64,000 bases of DNA, from positions 62,001 through 126,000 of the forward strand of contig JBLWTG010000002.1 in NCBI GenBank assembly GCA_048270225.1, in the 5' to 3' direction. Shown here one piece after another: positions 24,695 through 32,500 of this stretch. Within the stretch, counting starts at the first letter, position 1; each line of letters starts with the position of its first letter. The notes beneath the pieces were generated by a model. The model saw nothing but the letters and a program-made list of their open reading frames with translations. It did not search any database and was not told the DNA's origin. This DNA is from Allopusillimonas sp048270225. GTDB taxonomy: Bacteria; Pseudomonadota; Gammaproteobacteria; Burkholderiales; Burkholderiaceae_B. A program made the position numbers and the translations under genes.

Positions 24695-25699
24695 ATGATG
24701 AAAATAGATATGCACGCACACTTCCTGCCGCCTATATCGCAGCACGAAGCGGCCCTGCTTCACGCCGACCACGCGCCCTGGCTGGCCATAGACGCCAGCG
24801 GCGAGACCGGACAGATCATGAAAGGCAGCGAGCCGTTTCGCCCCGTCTACCGCGCGCTCTGGGATCCTGCGCTGCGGCTGGAGGAAATGGACAGGCATGG
24901 TCTGGATATCCAGATCATTTCCGCCACGCCCATCATGTTCGGCTATGAGTTCCCCGGCGACAGAACCGCGGCCTGGGCCTCCCGCATGAACGATCTGGCG
25001 CTGGAACACTGCGCAGCCAACCCTCAGCGCCTCAAAGCGCTGGCGCAAGTGCCGCTGCAGGATCTGGAGCTTGCCTGTGCGGAAGCCTCGCGCGCAAGGG
25101 CGGCAGGCCATGTCGGCGTGCAGATCGGCAATCATCTCGGTCCGCGCGACATGGACGACGAGCATCTGGTGCAGTTTCTGATTCACTGCGCCAACAACGA
25201 CATCCCCATCCTGGCTCACCCCTGGGACATGATGACCGACGGCCGCATGAAAAAATGGATGCTGCCCTGGCTGGTCGCCATGCCGGCCGAAACGCAGCTG
25301 GGCATTCTTTCCTTGATTCTGTCCGGCGCCTTCGAACGCATCCCGGCCTCGCTACGGCTGTGCTTCGCCCATGGCGGCGGCAGCTTCGCCTTTCTGCTGG
25401 GCCGGGTGGACAATGCATGGGAATGCCGCGACATCGTCCGCCAGGACTGCCCGAAGCTGCCCTCCAGCTATACCAGCCGCTTCTATACGGACAGCGCCGT
25501 GTTCGATCCCGGTGCACTGCGGCTGCTGGTCGAGGTGATGGGGGCAGACCGCGTGATGCTGGGCTCAGACTACCCCTTTCCGTTGGGCGAACAGTCCATC
25601 GGCAAACTGGTCATGGACAATGACTGGCTCGACGACGCCCAGAAACAGCGCATCTGCGCGGACAACGCCTTGCAGTTCTTCGGGCTGGCCGCCGGCTGA
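24695..25699 (+). CDS. nbaD: 2-amino-3-carboxymuconate-6-semialdehyde decarboxylase
   Basis: Zn-dependent amidohydrolase-fold decarboxylase that turns ACMS into 2-aminomuconate semialdehyde, diverting it from spontaneous closure to quinolinate. Of 334 residues, H7 and H9 (DMHAHFLPP), H175 (ILAHPWD), H226 (FAHGGG) and D292 (LGSDYPFPLGE) occupy the zinc and catalytic positions; each is exactly two below the Pseudomonas fluorescens numbering. The ATG could be either of two adjacent ones. It ends the operon; the 4-oxalocrotonate enzymes are not in this window. Confidence 0.93.
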   Translation: MMKIDMHAHFLPPISQHEAALLHADHAPWLAIDASGETGQIMKGSEPFRPVYRALWDPALRLEEMDRHGLDIQIISATPIMFGYEFPGDRTAAWASRMNDLALEHCAANPQRLKALAQVPLQDLELACAEASRARAAGHVGVQIGNHLGPRDMDDEHLVQFLIHCANNDIPILAHPWDMMTDGRMKKWMLPWLVAMPAETQLGILSLILSGAFERIPASLRLCFAHGGGSFAFLLGRVDNAWECRDIVRQDCPKLPSSYTSRFYTDSAVFDPGALRLLVEVMGADRVMLGSDYPFPLGEQSIGKLVMDNDWLDDAQKQRICADNALQFFGLAAG

Positions 25700-25766
25700 G
25701 GCCAGCGACGGCAGGCTGCGCCTACAATACCCGCTATTCCTCACCTCCAACACAGGACACGCACTC

Positions 25767-26432
25767 ATGGATGCCGATTTCTGGCTCGACCGCTGGCGCG
25801 AAGGCCAGACTCAATTCCACATGGAGCGCGTCACGCCGCTGCTTCAGAAATACTGGCCCGGCCTGAATCTGCCGGCTGGCAGCAAAGTGCTGGTGCCACT
25901 GTGCGGCAAGACGCTGGACATGGTCTGGCTGGCCAGCCAGGGGCACCAGGTACTGGGCGTAGAGCTTTCGTCGCTGGCAGTCGAACGCTTTTTCGCGGAA
26001 AACGCGCTCGAACCCATGGTCACGACCTCCGCACTGGGCACGCATTACCGCGCCGGCGACATCGAGATCATTTGCGGGGATATTTTCAATCTGGACGCCG
26101 CTACGCTGTCGTCCTGCGTGGGCGCCTATGACCGGGCCGCGTTGGTAGCGCTTCCGGCCGAAATGCGGCAACGCTATGTCCAGCACGTTTATGGCCAGTT
26201 GGCCAACGATTACCAGGGACTGCTGCTCACCCTGGCCTATGACCAGGATCAGATGAACGGCCCTCCGTTCTCGGTGGATGAGCCGCAGGTTCAGGCCTTG
26301 TACGCGGCGCACACTCAGGTGCGCGTTCTGGACAGGCGCGACATTCTGGCCAAAGAACCCAAGTTCGCCGAGCGCGGCCTGACCGCGCTCGATACCATTG
26401 TGTTTCAGTTGTCGGGCCAACCTGGGCGCTGA
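25767..26432 (+). CDS. tpm: thiopurine S-methyltransferase
   Basis: SAM-dependent methyltransferase; bacterial members methylate thiopurines and selenium or tellurium oxyanion derivatives. The start MDADFWLDRWREGQTQFH gives 221 residues, close to the usual 218; an upstream in-frame extension overlaps nbaD and is not supported. Visible motifs: VLVPLCGKTLDMVWLASQGHQVLGVELS (seen as VPLCGKTLDMVWLA), the ICGDIFNLD pocket and YDRAALVALPAEMRQRYV. It is convergent with nadE. Confidence 0.92.
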   Translation: MDADFWLDRWREGQTQFHMERVTPLLQKYWPGLNLPAGSKVLVPLCGKTLDMVWLASQGHQVLGVELSSLAVERFFAENALEPMVTTSALGTHYRAGDIEIICGDIFNLDAATLSSCVGAYDRAALVALPAEMRQRYVQHVYGQLANDYQGLLLTLAYDQDQMNGPPFSVDEPQVQALYAAHTQVRVLDRRDILAKEPKFAERGLTALDTIVFQLSGQPGR

Positions 26433-26490
26433 CCCTGTAATCCAGCGCTGCACGGGCCGGCCCCGCGGCGCCGGTTGCGCCACAGTTCAG

Positions 26491-26517
26491 GGCCCGCCCG
26501 GCACAACGGGCCGGGCC
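26491..26517. terminator. GC-rich hairpin between convergent tpm and nadE
   Basis: GGCCCGCCCG, 6-nt loop, CGGGCCGGGCC: a 10-bp stem with one bulged base. No U-tract on either side, so termination is uncertain. Confidence 0.3.
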
Positions 26518-26521
26518 GCAC

Positions 26522-27358
26522 TCAGCCCTGGGGGGCCAGCGGCAGGGCGCGCTTGTGGGCGGTACGACGATAGATGCCAAGTATGGTTTCCATGGCCTCG
26601 GCGGGAACCTCCTTGCCTTCGAGGAAATCGTCGATCAGCGCATAGGAAATGCCAAAGGCGTCCTCATCTGGCTTGAGCGGCGAAAGCGATTCGAGATCAG
26701 CCGTGGGGATTTTCATGGCCGCCGCCTCGCTCGCCCCCATGGCGATGGCAAGCGCCCTGACACGCCGCTTGCTCAAGCCCGCCAGGGGCGTGATGTCAGC
26801 CGCGCCGTCGCCAAACTTGGTGAAAAACCCCATCAAGGCCTCGGCCGCATGATCGGTACCGACCACCAGTCCGCCATGGGCGCCCGCCACGGCATATTGC
26901 GCAATCATGCGCTGGCGCGCCTTGATGTTGCCCAGGAGAAAGTCCTGATGGGCGGCATCGCGGAAAACCAGCTCGCCGGCCAGCAGCGCATTGAGCATGG
27001 CATCGCTGGCCGGCTTGATGTTCACCGTGACCAGCTTGTCGGCCTGGATGGTCTGCAGCGCGGACTGGGCATCGTGCTCGTCGCGCTGTTCGCCATAGGG
27101 CAGGCGCATGGCGACAAATACTGCATCGCCGCCGCCGGCGCGCACTTTGTCGACCGCACGCTGCGACAGACAGCCACCGACCAGTGAGTCCACACCGCCG
27201 CTGATGCCCAGCACCAGCGCGCGCGAACCCGTGCTCACAAGATAATCGGCGAGAAAGTCCACGCGGCGGGCGATTTCGCGCTCGGCGTCAAACCGTTCAT
27301 CCACACCAAGTTCAGTAATGATTTCGCGCTGCAGGGCGCGCTGTTCAGCAGTCAACAT
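26522..27358 (-). CDS. nadE: ammonia-dependent NAD+ synthetase
   Basis: Last step of NAD synthesis, amidating deamido-NAD with ammonia. The start MLTAEQRALQREI gives 278 residues, near the E. coli length of 275; the longer in-frame reading to 27457 is not supported by the family. The ATP pyrophosphatase P-loop is LGISGGVDSLVGG near residue 50. GTDHAAEALMGFFTKFGDGAADITPLAGLSKR (here in part: GFFTKFGDGAADITPL) and PTADLESL are conserved. It is the E. coli-type enzyme without a glutaminase domain. Confidence 0.94.
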   Translation of the reverse strand: MLTAEQRALQREIITELGVDERFDAEREIARRVDFLADYLVSTGSRALVLGISGGVDSLVGGCLSQRAVDKVRAGGGDAVFVAMRLPYGEQRDEHDAQSALQTIQADKLVTVNIKPASDAMLNALLAGELVFRDAAHQDFLLGNIKARQRMIAQYAVAGAHGGLVVGTDHAAEALMGFFTKFGDGAADITPLAGLSKRRVRALAIAMGASEAAAMKIPTADLESLSPLKPDEDAFGISYALIDDFLEGKEVPAEAMETILGIYRRTAHKRALPLAPQG

Positions 27359-27483
27359 GCTCAAATCCTTTGCCGCACTCGGGTCGGCGTAGCTGTGTCC
27401 GGAAAACCCTATTGCCAGATGAGGATTATGATAAGCGAAGAACGCATTCATTCGCACCCTGACTCAATACTGTCTCAAGCGTC

Positions 27484-28746
27484 ATGCAAGTTTCGCCGCC
27501 GGCGATGCAGAGCGCCCCGGCTCACAATACGTTTACGTCCTCAATGACTCCACTTCCCTCGTCCCTGGCAGTACTCATCGCAACCCTGACCGTGCAATCC
27601 CTGGTGGCAATGTGTCTGCTGACCTTGCCCGTGGTCGCCCCCGCCGTGGCTGCAACACTGGGCATCTCGCCCGCCTATGTCGGCCTGTATATTGCGCTGG
27701 CCTATCTCGCCGCCATGGCCTCCAGCCTGGTCGCAGGCGGCGCAGTGCGGCGCTTTGGCGCGATCCGCGCCAGCCAGGCGGGATTGGTGCTCTGTGCCTG
27801 CGGGGTAGCCCTGTGCACAGTGGCCTCGCCCATCGCCACCGGACTGGGCGCGCTGCTGGTGGGCTTCGGCTACGGGCCCATCACCCCTGCCAGCTCTCAC
27901 CTGCTGGCGCGCAGCACGCCGGCGCATCGCATGTCTTTTGTGTTTTCGATCAAGCAGACCGGCGTGCCATTGGGCGGCGTGCTGGCCGGCGTCATCGTGC
28001 CCGGCCTGTCCGAGACGCTGAGCTGGCAGGCCGCGTTTCTTATCGTGGCACTGGCCAATCTGCTATGCGCAATCGGCATCCAGCCGCTGTGCCGCGCCCT
28101 GGATGCGGACCGCGACAGCAGCCAGCGCCTGTCTTTCGGCAATGGCCTGGCAGTCCCCCTGCGGCTGGTGTTCGGCCATCGCAGCCTGACAGTGCTGGCG
28201 GGCGTGTCTTTTCTGTTTTCGATTTCGCAACTGTCGCTGACCACCTATATGGTCACCTTTCTGCATGAAGACATGATGATGAGTCTGATCAGTGCGGGCG
28301 CCCTGCTCGCGGTGGCGCAAACGGCGGGCGTTGCCGGGCGGCTGCTGTGGGGCTATGTCTCGGACCGCTATGCCGGTCCAGTGAATACCCTCGGCCTGCT
28401 GGCAGTGCTCATCGTGGGCTGCGTCCTGCTGATTCCCTTCTTGCCGATGGACGCGCATATTTCGCTCATCATACTGCTGGCTGTCTTTGGCAGCTGCGCC
28501 ATCGGCTGGAACGGCATCTACCTGGCCGAAGTGGCCAGGCAGGCGCCTGCGGGGCAAGCCGGAATCGCCACCGGCGGCACGCTGGCCATGACATTTCTGG
28601 GCGTAGTCATCGGGCCGCCGATTTTTGGTCTGATCGCCAGCGGCGTCGGCAGCTACGGACTGGCCTACACGGCGCTGACGCTGCCTGCAGGCCTGTGCGC
28701 CTGGCTGTTATGGCGCTACCGGGCGCAATTCCGGCAGGCGTCCTGA
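27484..28746 (+). CDS. MFS transporter, CynX/NimT-like
   Basis: Inner membrane carrier of 420 residues with about twelve hydrophobic helices in two halves. Helix 2 to 3 carries YVGLYIALAYLAAMASSLVAGGAVRRFGAIR, a major facilitator loop motif (quoted as GGAVRRFGAIR), and the second-half equivalent is LLWGYVSDRYAG near residue 290. The start is uncertain: 27484 gives the longest form, but 27505 and 27544 are also in frame and none has a clear ribosome site. It is divergent from nadE and convergent with ilvD. Substrate cannot be named. Confidence 0.82.
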   Translation: MQVSPPAMQSAPAHNTFTSSMTPLPSSLAVLIATLTVQSLVAMCLLTLPVVAPAVAATLGISPAYVGLYIALAYLAAMASSLVAGGAVRRFGAIRASQAGLVLCACGVALCTVASPIATGLGALLVGFGYGPITPASSHLLARSTPAHRMSFVFSIKQTGVPLGGVLAGVIVPGLSETLSWQAAFLIVALANLLCAIGIQPLCRALDADRDSSQRLSFGNGLAVPLRLVFGHRSLTVLAGVSFLFSISQLSLTTYMVTFLHEDMMMSLISAGALLAVAQTAGVAGRLLWGYVSDRYAGPVNTLGLLAVLIVGCVLLIPFLPMDAHISLIILLAVFGSCAIGWNGIYLAEVARQAPAGQAGIATGGTLAMTFLGVVIGPPIFGLIASGVGSYGLAYTALTLPAGLCAWLLWRYRAQFRQAS

Positions 28747-28761
28747 GTCATCACGCACGGA

Positions 28762-30447
28762 TCAGAAGCGATCCAGTACGGCCCCCGTACTGGCCGTGGA
28801 GGCATTGAAGGCGAACTTGGCCTGCACACCGCGTGTATAGCGAGGCGCAGGCGCTTTCCATTTAGCGCGCCTGGCTTCGATTTCCTCATCGGGCACATTC
28901 AATTGCAGCAGAAGCTGATGCGCGTCGATGGTGATGGAATCGCCTTCGTGCACTAACCCGATGGTGCCGCCGACGGCCGCCTCCGGCGCCACGTGGCCAA
29001 CCACCATGCCCCAGGTGCCGCCCGAAAAGCGGCCGTCGGTGATCAGGCCGACCGAATCGCCCAGGCCTGCGCCGATCAGCGCGCCCGTGGGCGCCAGCAT
29101 TTCCGGCATGCCGGGCCCGCCCTTGGGGCCCAGATAGCGCAACACCAGGACATCGCCCGCCTTGATCTTGCCTGCCAGAATGGACTGCAAGGCCGACTGC
29201 TCGTCGTCAAATACCCGCGCGGGTCCGGTGATGACCGGGTTCTTCAGGCCGGTGATCTTGGCCACCGCGCCCTCGGGAGACAGATTACCCTTGAGTATTG
29301 CCAGGTGCCCCTGCTTGTAGAGCGCCTTGTCGAGCGGGAAAATCACCTTCTGGTCTGGCGCCGGCGCGTCCGGTACATCCTTGAGCGTTTCGGCGATCGT
29401 CTTGCCCGTGATCGTGATGCAGTCCCCATTGATCAGGCCGGCGTTGAGCAACAGTTTCATGACCTGGGGCACGCCACCCGCCTTGTGGAAGTCCACCGCC
29501 AGGAAATGCCCGCTGGGCTTCAGGTCGCAGATCACCGGCACGCGCCGGCGCACCCGCTCGAAGTCGTCTATCGTCCATTCAACGTCCGCAGCATGAGCGA
29601 TGGCCAGCAAATGCAGCACCGCATTGGTAGAGCCGCCCGTTGCCATGACGACGCTGACGGCATTTTCGATGGACTGGCGGGTGACGATATCGCGCGGTTT
29701 CAGATCGTTCGCAATAGCCTGGAGCAGCACGCGCGAGGACTCTGCGGCCGAGGCCGTTTTTTCGTCGTGCACATTGGCCATGGTGGAGGAATACGGCAGG
29801 CTCATGCCCAGCGCCTCGAAGGACGAGCTCATGGTGTTGGCCGTGTACATGCCGCCGCAGGATCCCGGCCCGGGGATGGCGTTCAGCTCTATGCGCTTGA
29901 GCTCCTGGTCGCTCATGCGGCCGGCCGCATTTTCGCCCACTGCTTCAAACACGCTGACGATGTTCAGATCCTTGCCATCGAGACGACCCGGCAGAATCGT
30001 GCCGCCATAGACATAAATCGCGGGCACATTGGCGCGCAGCATGCCCATCATGCCGCCCGGCATGTTCTTGTCACAGCCCCCGATCACCACCACGCCGTCC
30101 ATCCACTGGCCCTGCACGCAGGTCTCGACGCAGTCGGCGATGACTTCGCGTGAGACCAGTGAGTACTTCATGCCTTCGGTACCCATGGCCATGCCGTCGG
30201 AAATCGTCGGCGTGCCGAACACCTGCGCGTTGCCGCCCGCTTCCTCGATGGCCTGGATGGCGGCATCGGCCAGCTTCTGCAGGCCGCTGTTACAGGGCGT
30301 GATCGTGCTGTAGCCGTTGGCCACGCCCACCATGGGCTTGCTGAAGTCTTCTTCCTTGTAGCCCAGAGCGTAATACATGGAGCGATTGGGTGCGCGCTCG
30401 GGACCCTGAGTGATGTGGCTGGAACGCAAACGTCTGGAAGTGCTCAT
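28762..30447 (-). CDS. ilvD: dihydroxyacid dehydratase (561-residue type)
   Basis: Fe-S dehydratase converting 2,3-dihydroxy-isovalerate and -methylvalerate to the 2-oxo acids of valine and isoleucine synthesis. The start at MSTSRRLRSSHITQGPER gives 561 residues. Cluster cysteines are seen in IGGCDKNMPGGMMGM and GPGSCGGMYTANTMSS; the C-terminal GRFSGGTWGMVVGHVAPEA is conserved. This shorter form is clearly different from the 619-residue dehydratase at 32.5-34.4 kb. An in-frame extension to 30615 is judged spurious. Either of the two may be the main branched-chain enzyme. Confidence 0.9.
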   Translation of the reverse strand: MSTSRRLRSSHITQGPERAPNRSMYYALGYKEEDFSKPMVGVANGYSTITPCNSGLQKLADAAIQAIEEAGGNAQVFGTPTISDGMAMGTEGMKYSLVSREVIADCVETCVQGQWMDGVVVIGGCDKNMPGGMMGMLRANVPAIYVYGGTILPGRLDGKDLNIVSVFEAVGENAAGRMSDQELKRIELNAIPGPGSCGGMYTANTMSSSFEALGMSLPYSSTMANVHDEKTASAAESSRVLLQAIANDLKPRDIVTRQSIENAVSVVMATGGSTNAVLHLLAIAHAADVEWTIDDFERVRRRVPVICDLKPSGHFLAVDFHKAGGVPQVMKLLLNAGLINGDCITITGKTIAETLKDVPDAPAPDQKVIFPLDKALYKQGHLAILKGNLSPEGAVAKITGLKNPVITGPARVFDDEQSALQSILAGKIKAGDVLVLRYLGPKGGPGMPEMLAPTGALIGAGLGDSVGLITDGRFSGGTWGMVVGHVAPEAAVGGTIGLVHEGDSITIDAHQLLLQLNVPDEEIEARRAKWKAPAPRYTRGVQAKFAFNASTASTGAVLDRF

Positions 30448-30836
30448 GCTGTGGTGTCTCCGTCTGGCCGCCCTGGGGCGGGCGATGTGTTGATTTATCC
30501 TGGCGCACCCTGCGAGCGTGCCGTGTACCAAGGCGGGCGCGTGGGGCGAGGCTGGCGATGCCTGCCAATGTATCAGTTTAACCGTCGCGCCGCCTGTCTG
30601 CGTCCAAAGCCACACAGGCGCCGAGGTTGCGCAGCATAAAACGCGCAGACAGTCCTATGCTTGATCTGCATCATGGATTTGCTTCGTGCCTCGTGCGATG
30701 CTTGAGCGCTTGCCATCGCGTCCGCCGCCGGGGCTTGCCATGCATCAGCGCTGCGCGCCGGCCCGGACCGGCGGGCGGCTCGTCCAACAGGCGGTGTACT
30801 CTTCCGATTGCGCCGCCAGCCATCAATGTCTTTGCC
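30448..30836. other. gene-free divergent region
   Basis: 389 bp between the starts of ilvD (minus) and a CopD-like gene (plus). Open frames cross it but have no family character. It is GC-rich with short dyads such as GCCGGCCCGG/CCGGCGGGC near 30760; no clear promoter pair, riboswitch or repeat was recognised. Confidence 0.5.
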
Positions 30837-31277
30837 ATGAACTACTACATTCTGCTTACCCTTCATCTGTTTGCGGCCATTATGTTCGCCGGCACGGTTT
30901 TCTTTGAAGTGCTCATCCTGGAAAACGTACGCAAGCATGTGCCGCGCGATGTCATGCGTACGATGGAAACCGCCATCGGCGCCACGGCGCGCAAGCTCAT
31001 GCCCTGGGTCGTCCTGGTGCTCTACAGCGCCGGCCTGGGCATGGCCTGGCAGCATAGGGCCGCGCTGGCCCATCCGTTTGCCAGCAGCTTCGGTCTGCTG
31101 CTCACGCTCAAGATCGTACTGGCGCTCAGCGTACTGGCGCACTTCATCACGGCCATGGCGCTGCAGCGCAGCGGCAGGATGCGCGCCGTACACTTCAAGC
31201 GCATCCATCTCAGCGTGTTCTGTCACATGCTGGCTATTGTCTTTCTGGCCAAGGCCATGTTCTACCTGCACTGGTAG
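30837..31277 (+). CDS. CopD-like integral membrane protein
   Basis: A 146-residue protein with four hydrophobic helices (about 4-24, 52-72, 82-104, 122-142). It contains LFAAIMFAGTVFFEVLILENVRKHVP, in which a small-residue helix 1 is followed by a short charged segment, and a histidine-bearing helix 4 (RIHLSVFCHMLAIVFLAK). This layout resembles the CopD/heme-binding four-helix membrane proteins of beta-proteobacteria. Function is not established. The start at MNYYILLTLHLF is preferred to the upstream in-frame start because the extra 70 residues are Arg/Cys-rich and lack any fold. Confidence 0.7.
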   Translation: MNYYILLTLHLFAAIMFAGTVFFEVLILENVRKHVPRDVMRTMETAIGATARKLMPWVVLVLYSAGLGMAWQHRAALAHPFASSFGLLLTLKIVLALSVLAHFITAMALQRSGRMRAVHFKRIHLSVFCHMLAIVFLAKAMFYLHW

Positions 31278-31332
31278 ACAAGCCGGCCCCTGCGGCATAA
31301 TGCCTTCGTCTCATCACAACACAGGAAACAGC

Positions 31333-32079
31333 ATGGCCAGCCACAAAGTGGTCCTGATTACGGGGGCAAGCAGGGGCATCGGTGCAGCGACAGCACTCGC
31401 CGCGGCGGACACAGGCTTTGATGTCGCCGTGAACTACGTCGGCAATGCAGGCGCGGCGGAACAGGTCGTCCAGGCCATTATCCAGCGCGGCCGCAAGGCC
31501 GTCGCCATCCAGGCAGACATCGGCCGGCCGGAAGATATCCAGCCTCTCTTCGAGCAGGTCGAGCAGTCGCTCGGCCCTCTTACTGCCCTCGTCAACAATA
31601 CGGGCATTACCGGCCCCATCGGCCCGTTTTCGCAGACCACTGACGACACCATAGAACACGTGTTCCGCGTCAACGTCCTGGGCGCCATGCAATGCACGCG
31701 CGCTGCGCTGGCTTCCTTCAGCCGCACAGGCGAGCCCGGCGTCATCGTCAATATCTCCTCCGTGGCGGCACGCACCGGCAGCCCAGGCGAATACGTGCAC
31801 TACGCCGCCAGCAAGGCGGCGCTCGAGGCCTTCACGGTGGGACTGGGCCGCGAGCTCGCCGCGACCGGCGTACGCATCTGCGCCGTGTCCCCGGGCTCAA
31901 CGCTCACTGATATCCATGCCACCGCTGGCGAGCCCGGCCGTCCTGCCCGCGTCGCACCCAATATTCCCATGCGACGGCTCGCAAAGCCCGAAGAAATCGC
32001 CAACACCGTCGCCTGGCTGCTCTCGCCGGCAGCATCCTACATGACGGCCACTGTCGTGCAGTGCAGCGGCGGCCTATAG
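31333..32079 (+). CDS. SDR family oxidoreductase (glucose 1-dehydrogenase/FabG-like)
   Basis: Short-chain dehydrogenase of 248 residues. The cofactor motif is TGASRGIG (residues 10-17), the second motif is NNTG instead of the usual NNAG (near residue 87), and the catalytic set is S in NISSVA, Y and K in YAASK near residues 156-160. The C-terminal block LAKPEEIANTVAWLLSPAASYMTATVV is typical. The basic residue after the glycine motif region is absent, so cofactor preference is not clear. It overlaps the end of the convergent Rieske gene by 6 bp. Substrate unknown. Confidence 0.87.
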   Translation: MASHKVVLITGASRGIGAATALAAADTGFDVAVNYVGNAGAAEQVVQAIIQRGRKAVAIQADIGRPEDIQPLFEQVEQSLGPLTALVNNTGITGPIGPFSQTTDDTIEHVFRVNVLGAMQCTRAALASFSRTGEPGVIVNISSVAARTGSPGEYVHYAASKAALEAFTVGLGRELAATGVRICAVSPGSTLTDIHATAGEPGRPARVAPNIPMRRLAKPEEIANTVAWLLSPAASYMTATVVQCSGGL

Positions 32080-32460
32080 CGCTTGCGGCACCGTCTTGCC
32101 CGACGGCCGCCACACCACCACGCGCTGACCTGAGCGCTGCGCTTCGGTCACGTCCAGCTTGTGCAGCGTACTGGACCGACAGGGCCCGCCCACACACACG
32201 CCGGTATCCGGCTGAAACGTCGCTCCGTGCCGGGCGCACATCAGCAGATCTCCTGCCCGCGTAAAAACACTGTTCTCCCAATCGAGCTCGGCCCCCATGT
32301 GGGGGCAGCGGTTCAGGTATCCATGCACCTGCCCGCCATAGCGCACGAAGAAAGCTGTCGCCGCTTCGCCTGCGTGCAGTACCGGCACCTTTACCGCCAG
32401 CCCTCCATCCACGAGGGCCGACGCCGCACATACCTCGGCCAGCGCTTCCGTCATTGCCAT
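32074..32460 (-). CDS. Rieske [2Fe-2S] domain protein
   Basis: A small soluble ferredoxin-like protein of 128 residues. Cluster ligands are C52 and H54 (CPH) and C75 and H78 (CARH), in the order CxH-20-CxxH, with HGATFQPDTGVCVGGPC following. There is no catalytic domain, so it is either a stand-alone electron carrier or a Rieske component working with an enzyme outside this region. It lies 40 bp after the second dehydratase on the same strand, and so may be co-transcribed with it. Confidence 0.87.
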   Translation of the reverse strand: MAMTEALAEVCAASALVDGGLAVKVPVLHAGEAATAFFVRYGGQVHGYLNRCPHMGAELDWENSVFTRAGDLLMCARHGATFQPDTGVCVGGPCRSSTLHKLDVTEAQRSGQRVVVWRPSGKTVPQAL

Positions 32461-32500
32461 TCACCTGTCGGCCCCGCCAGACATCGGCGGGCAAACCGTG

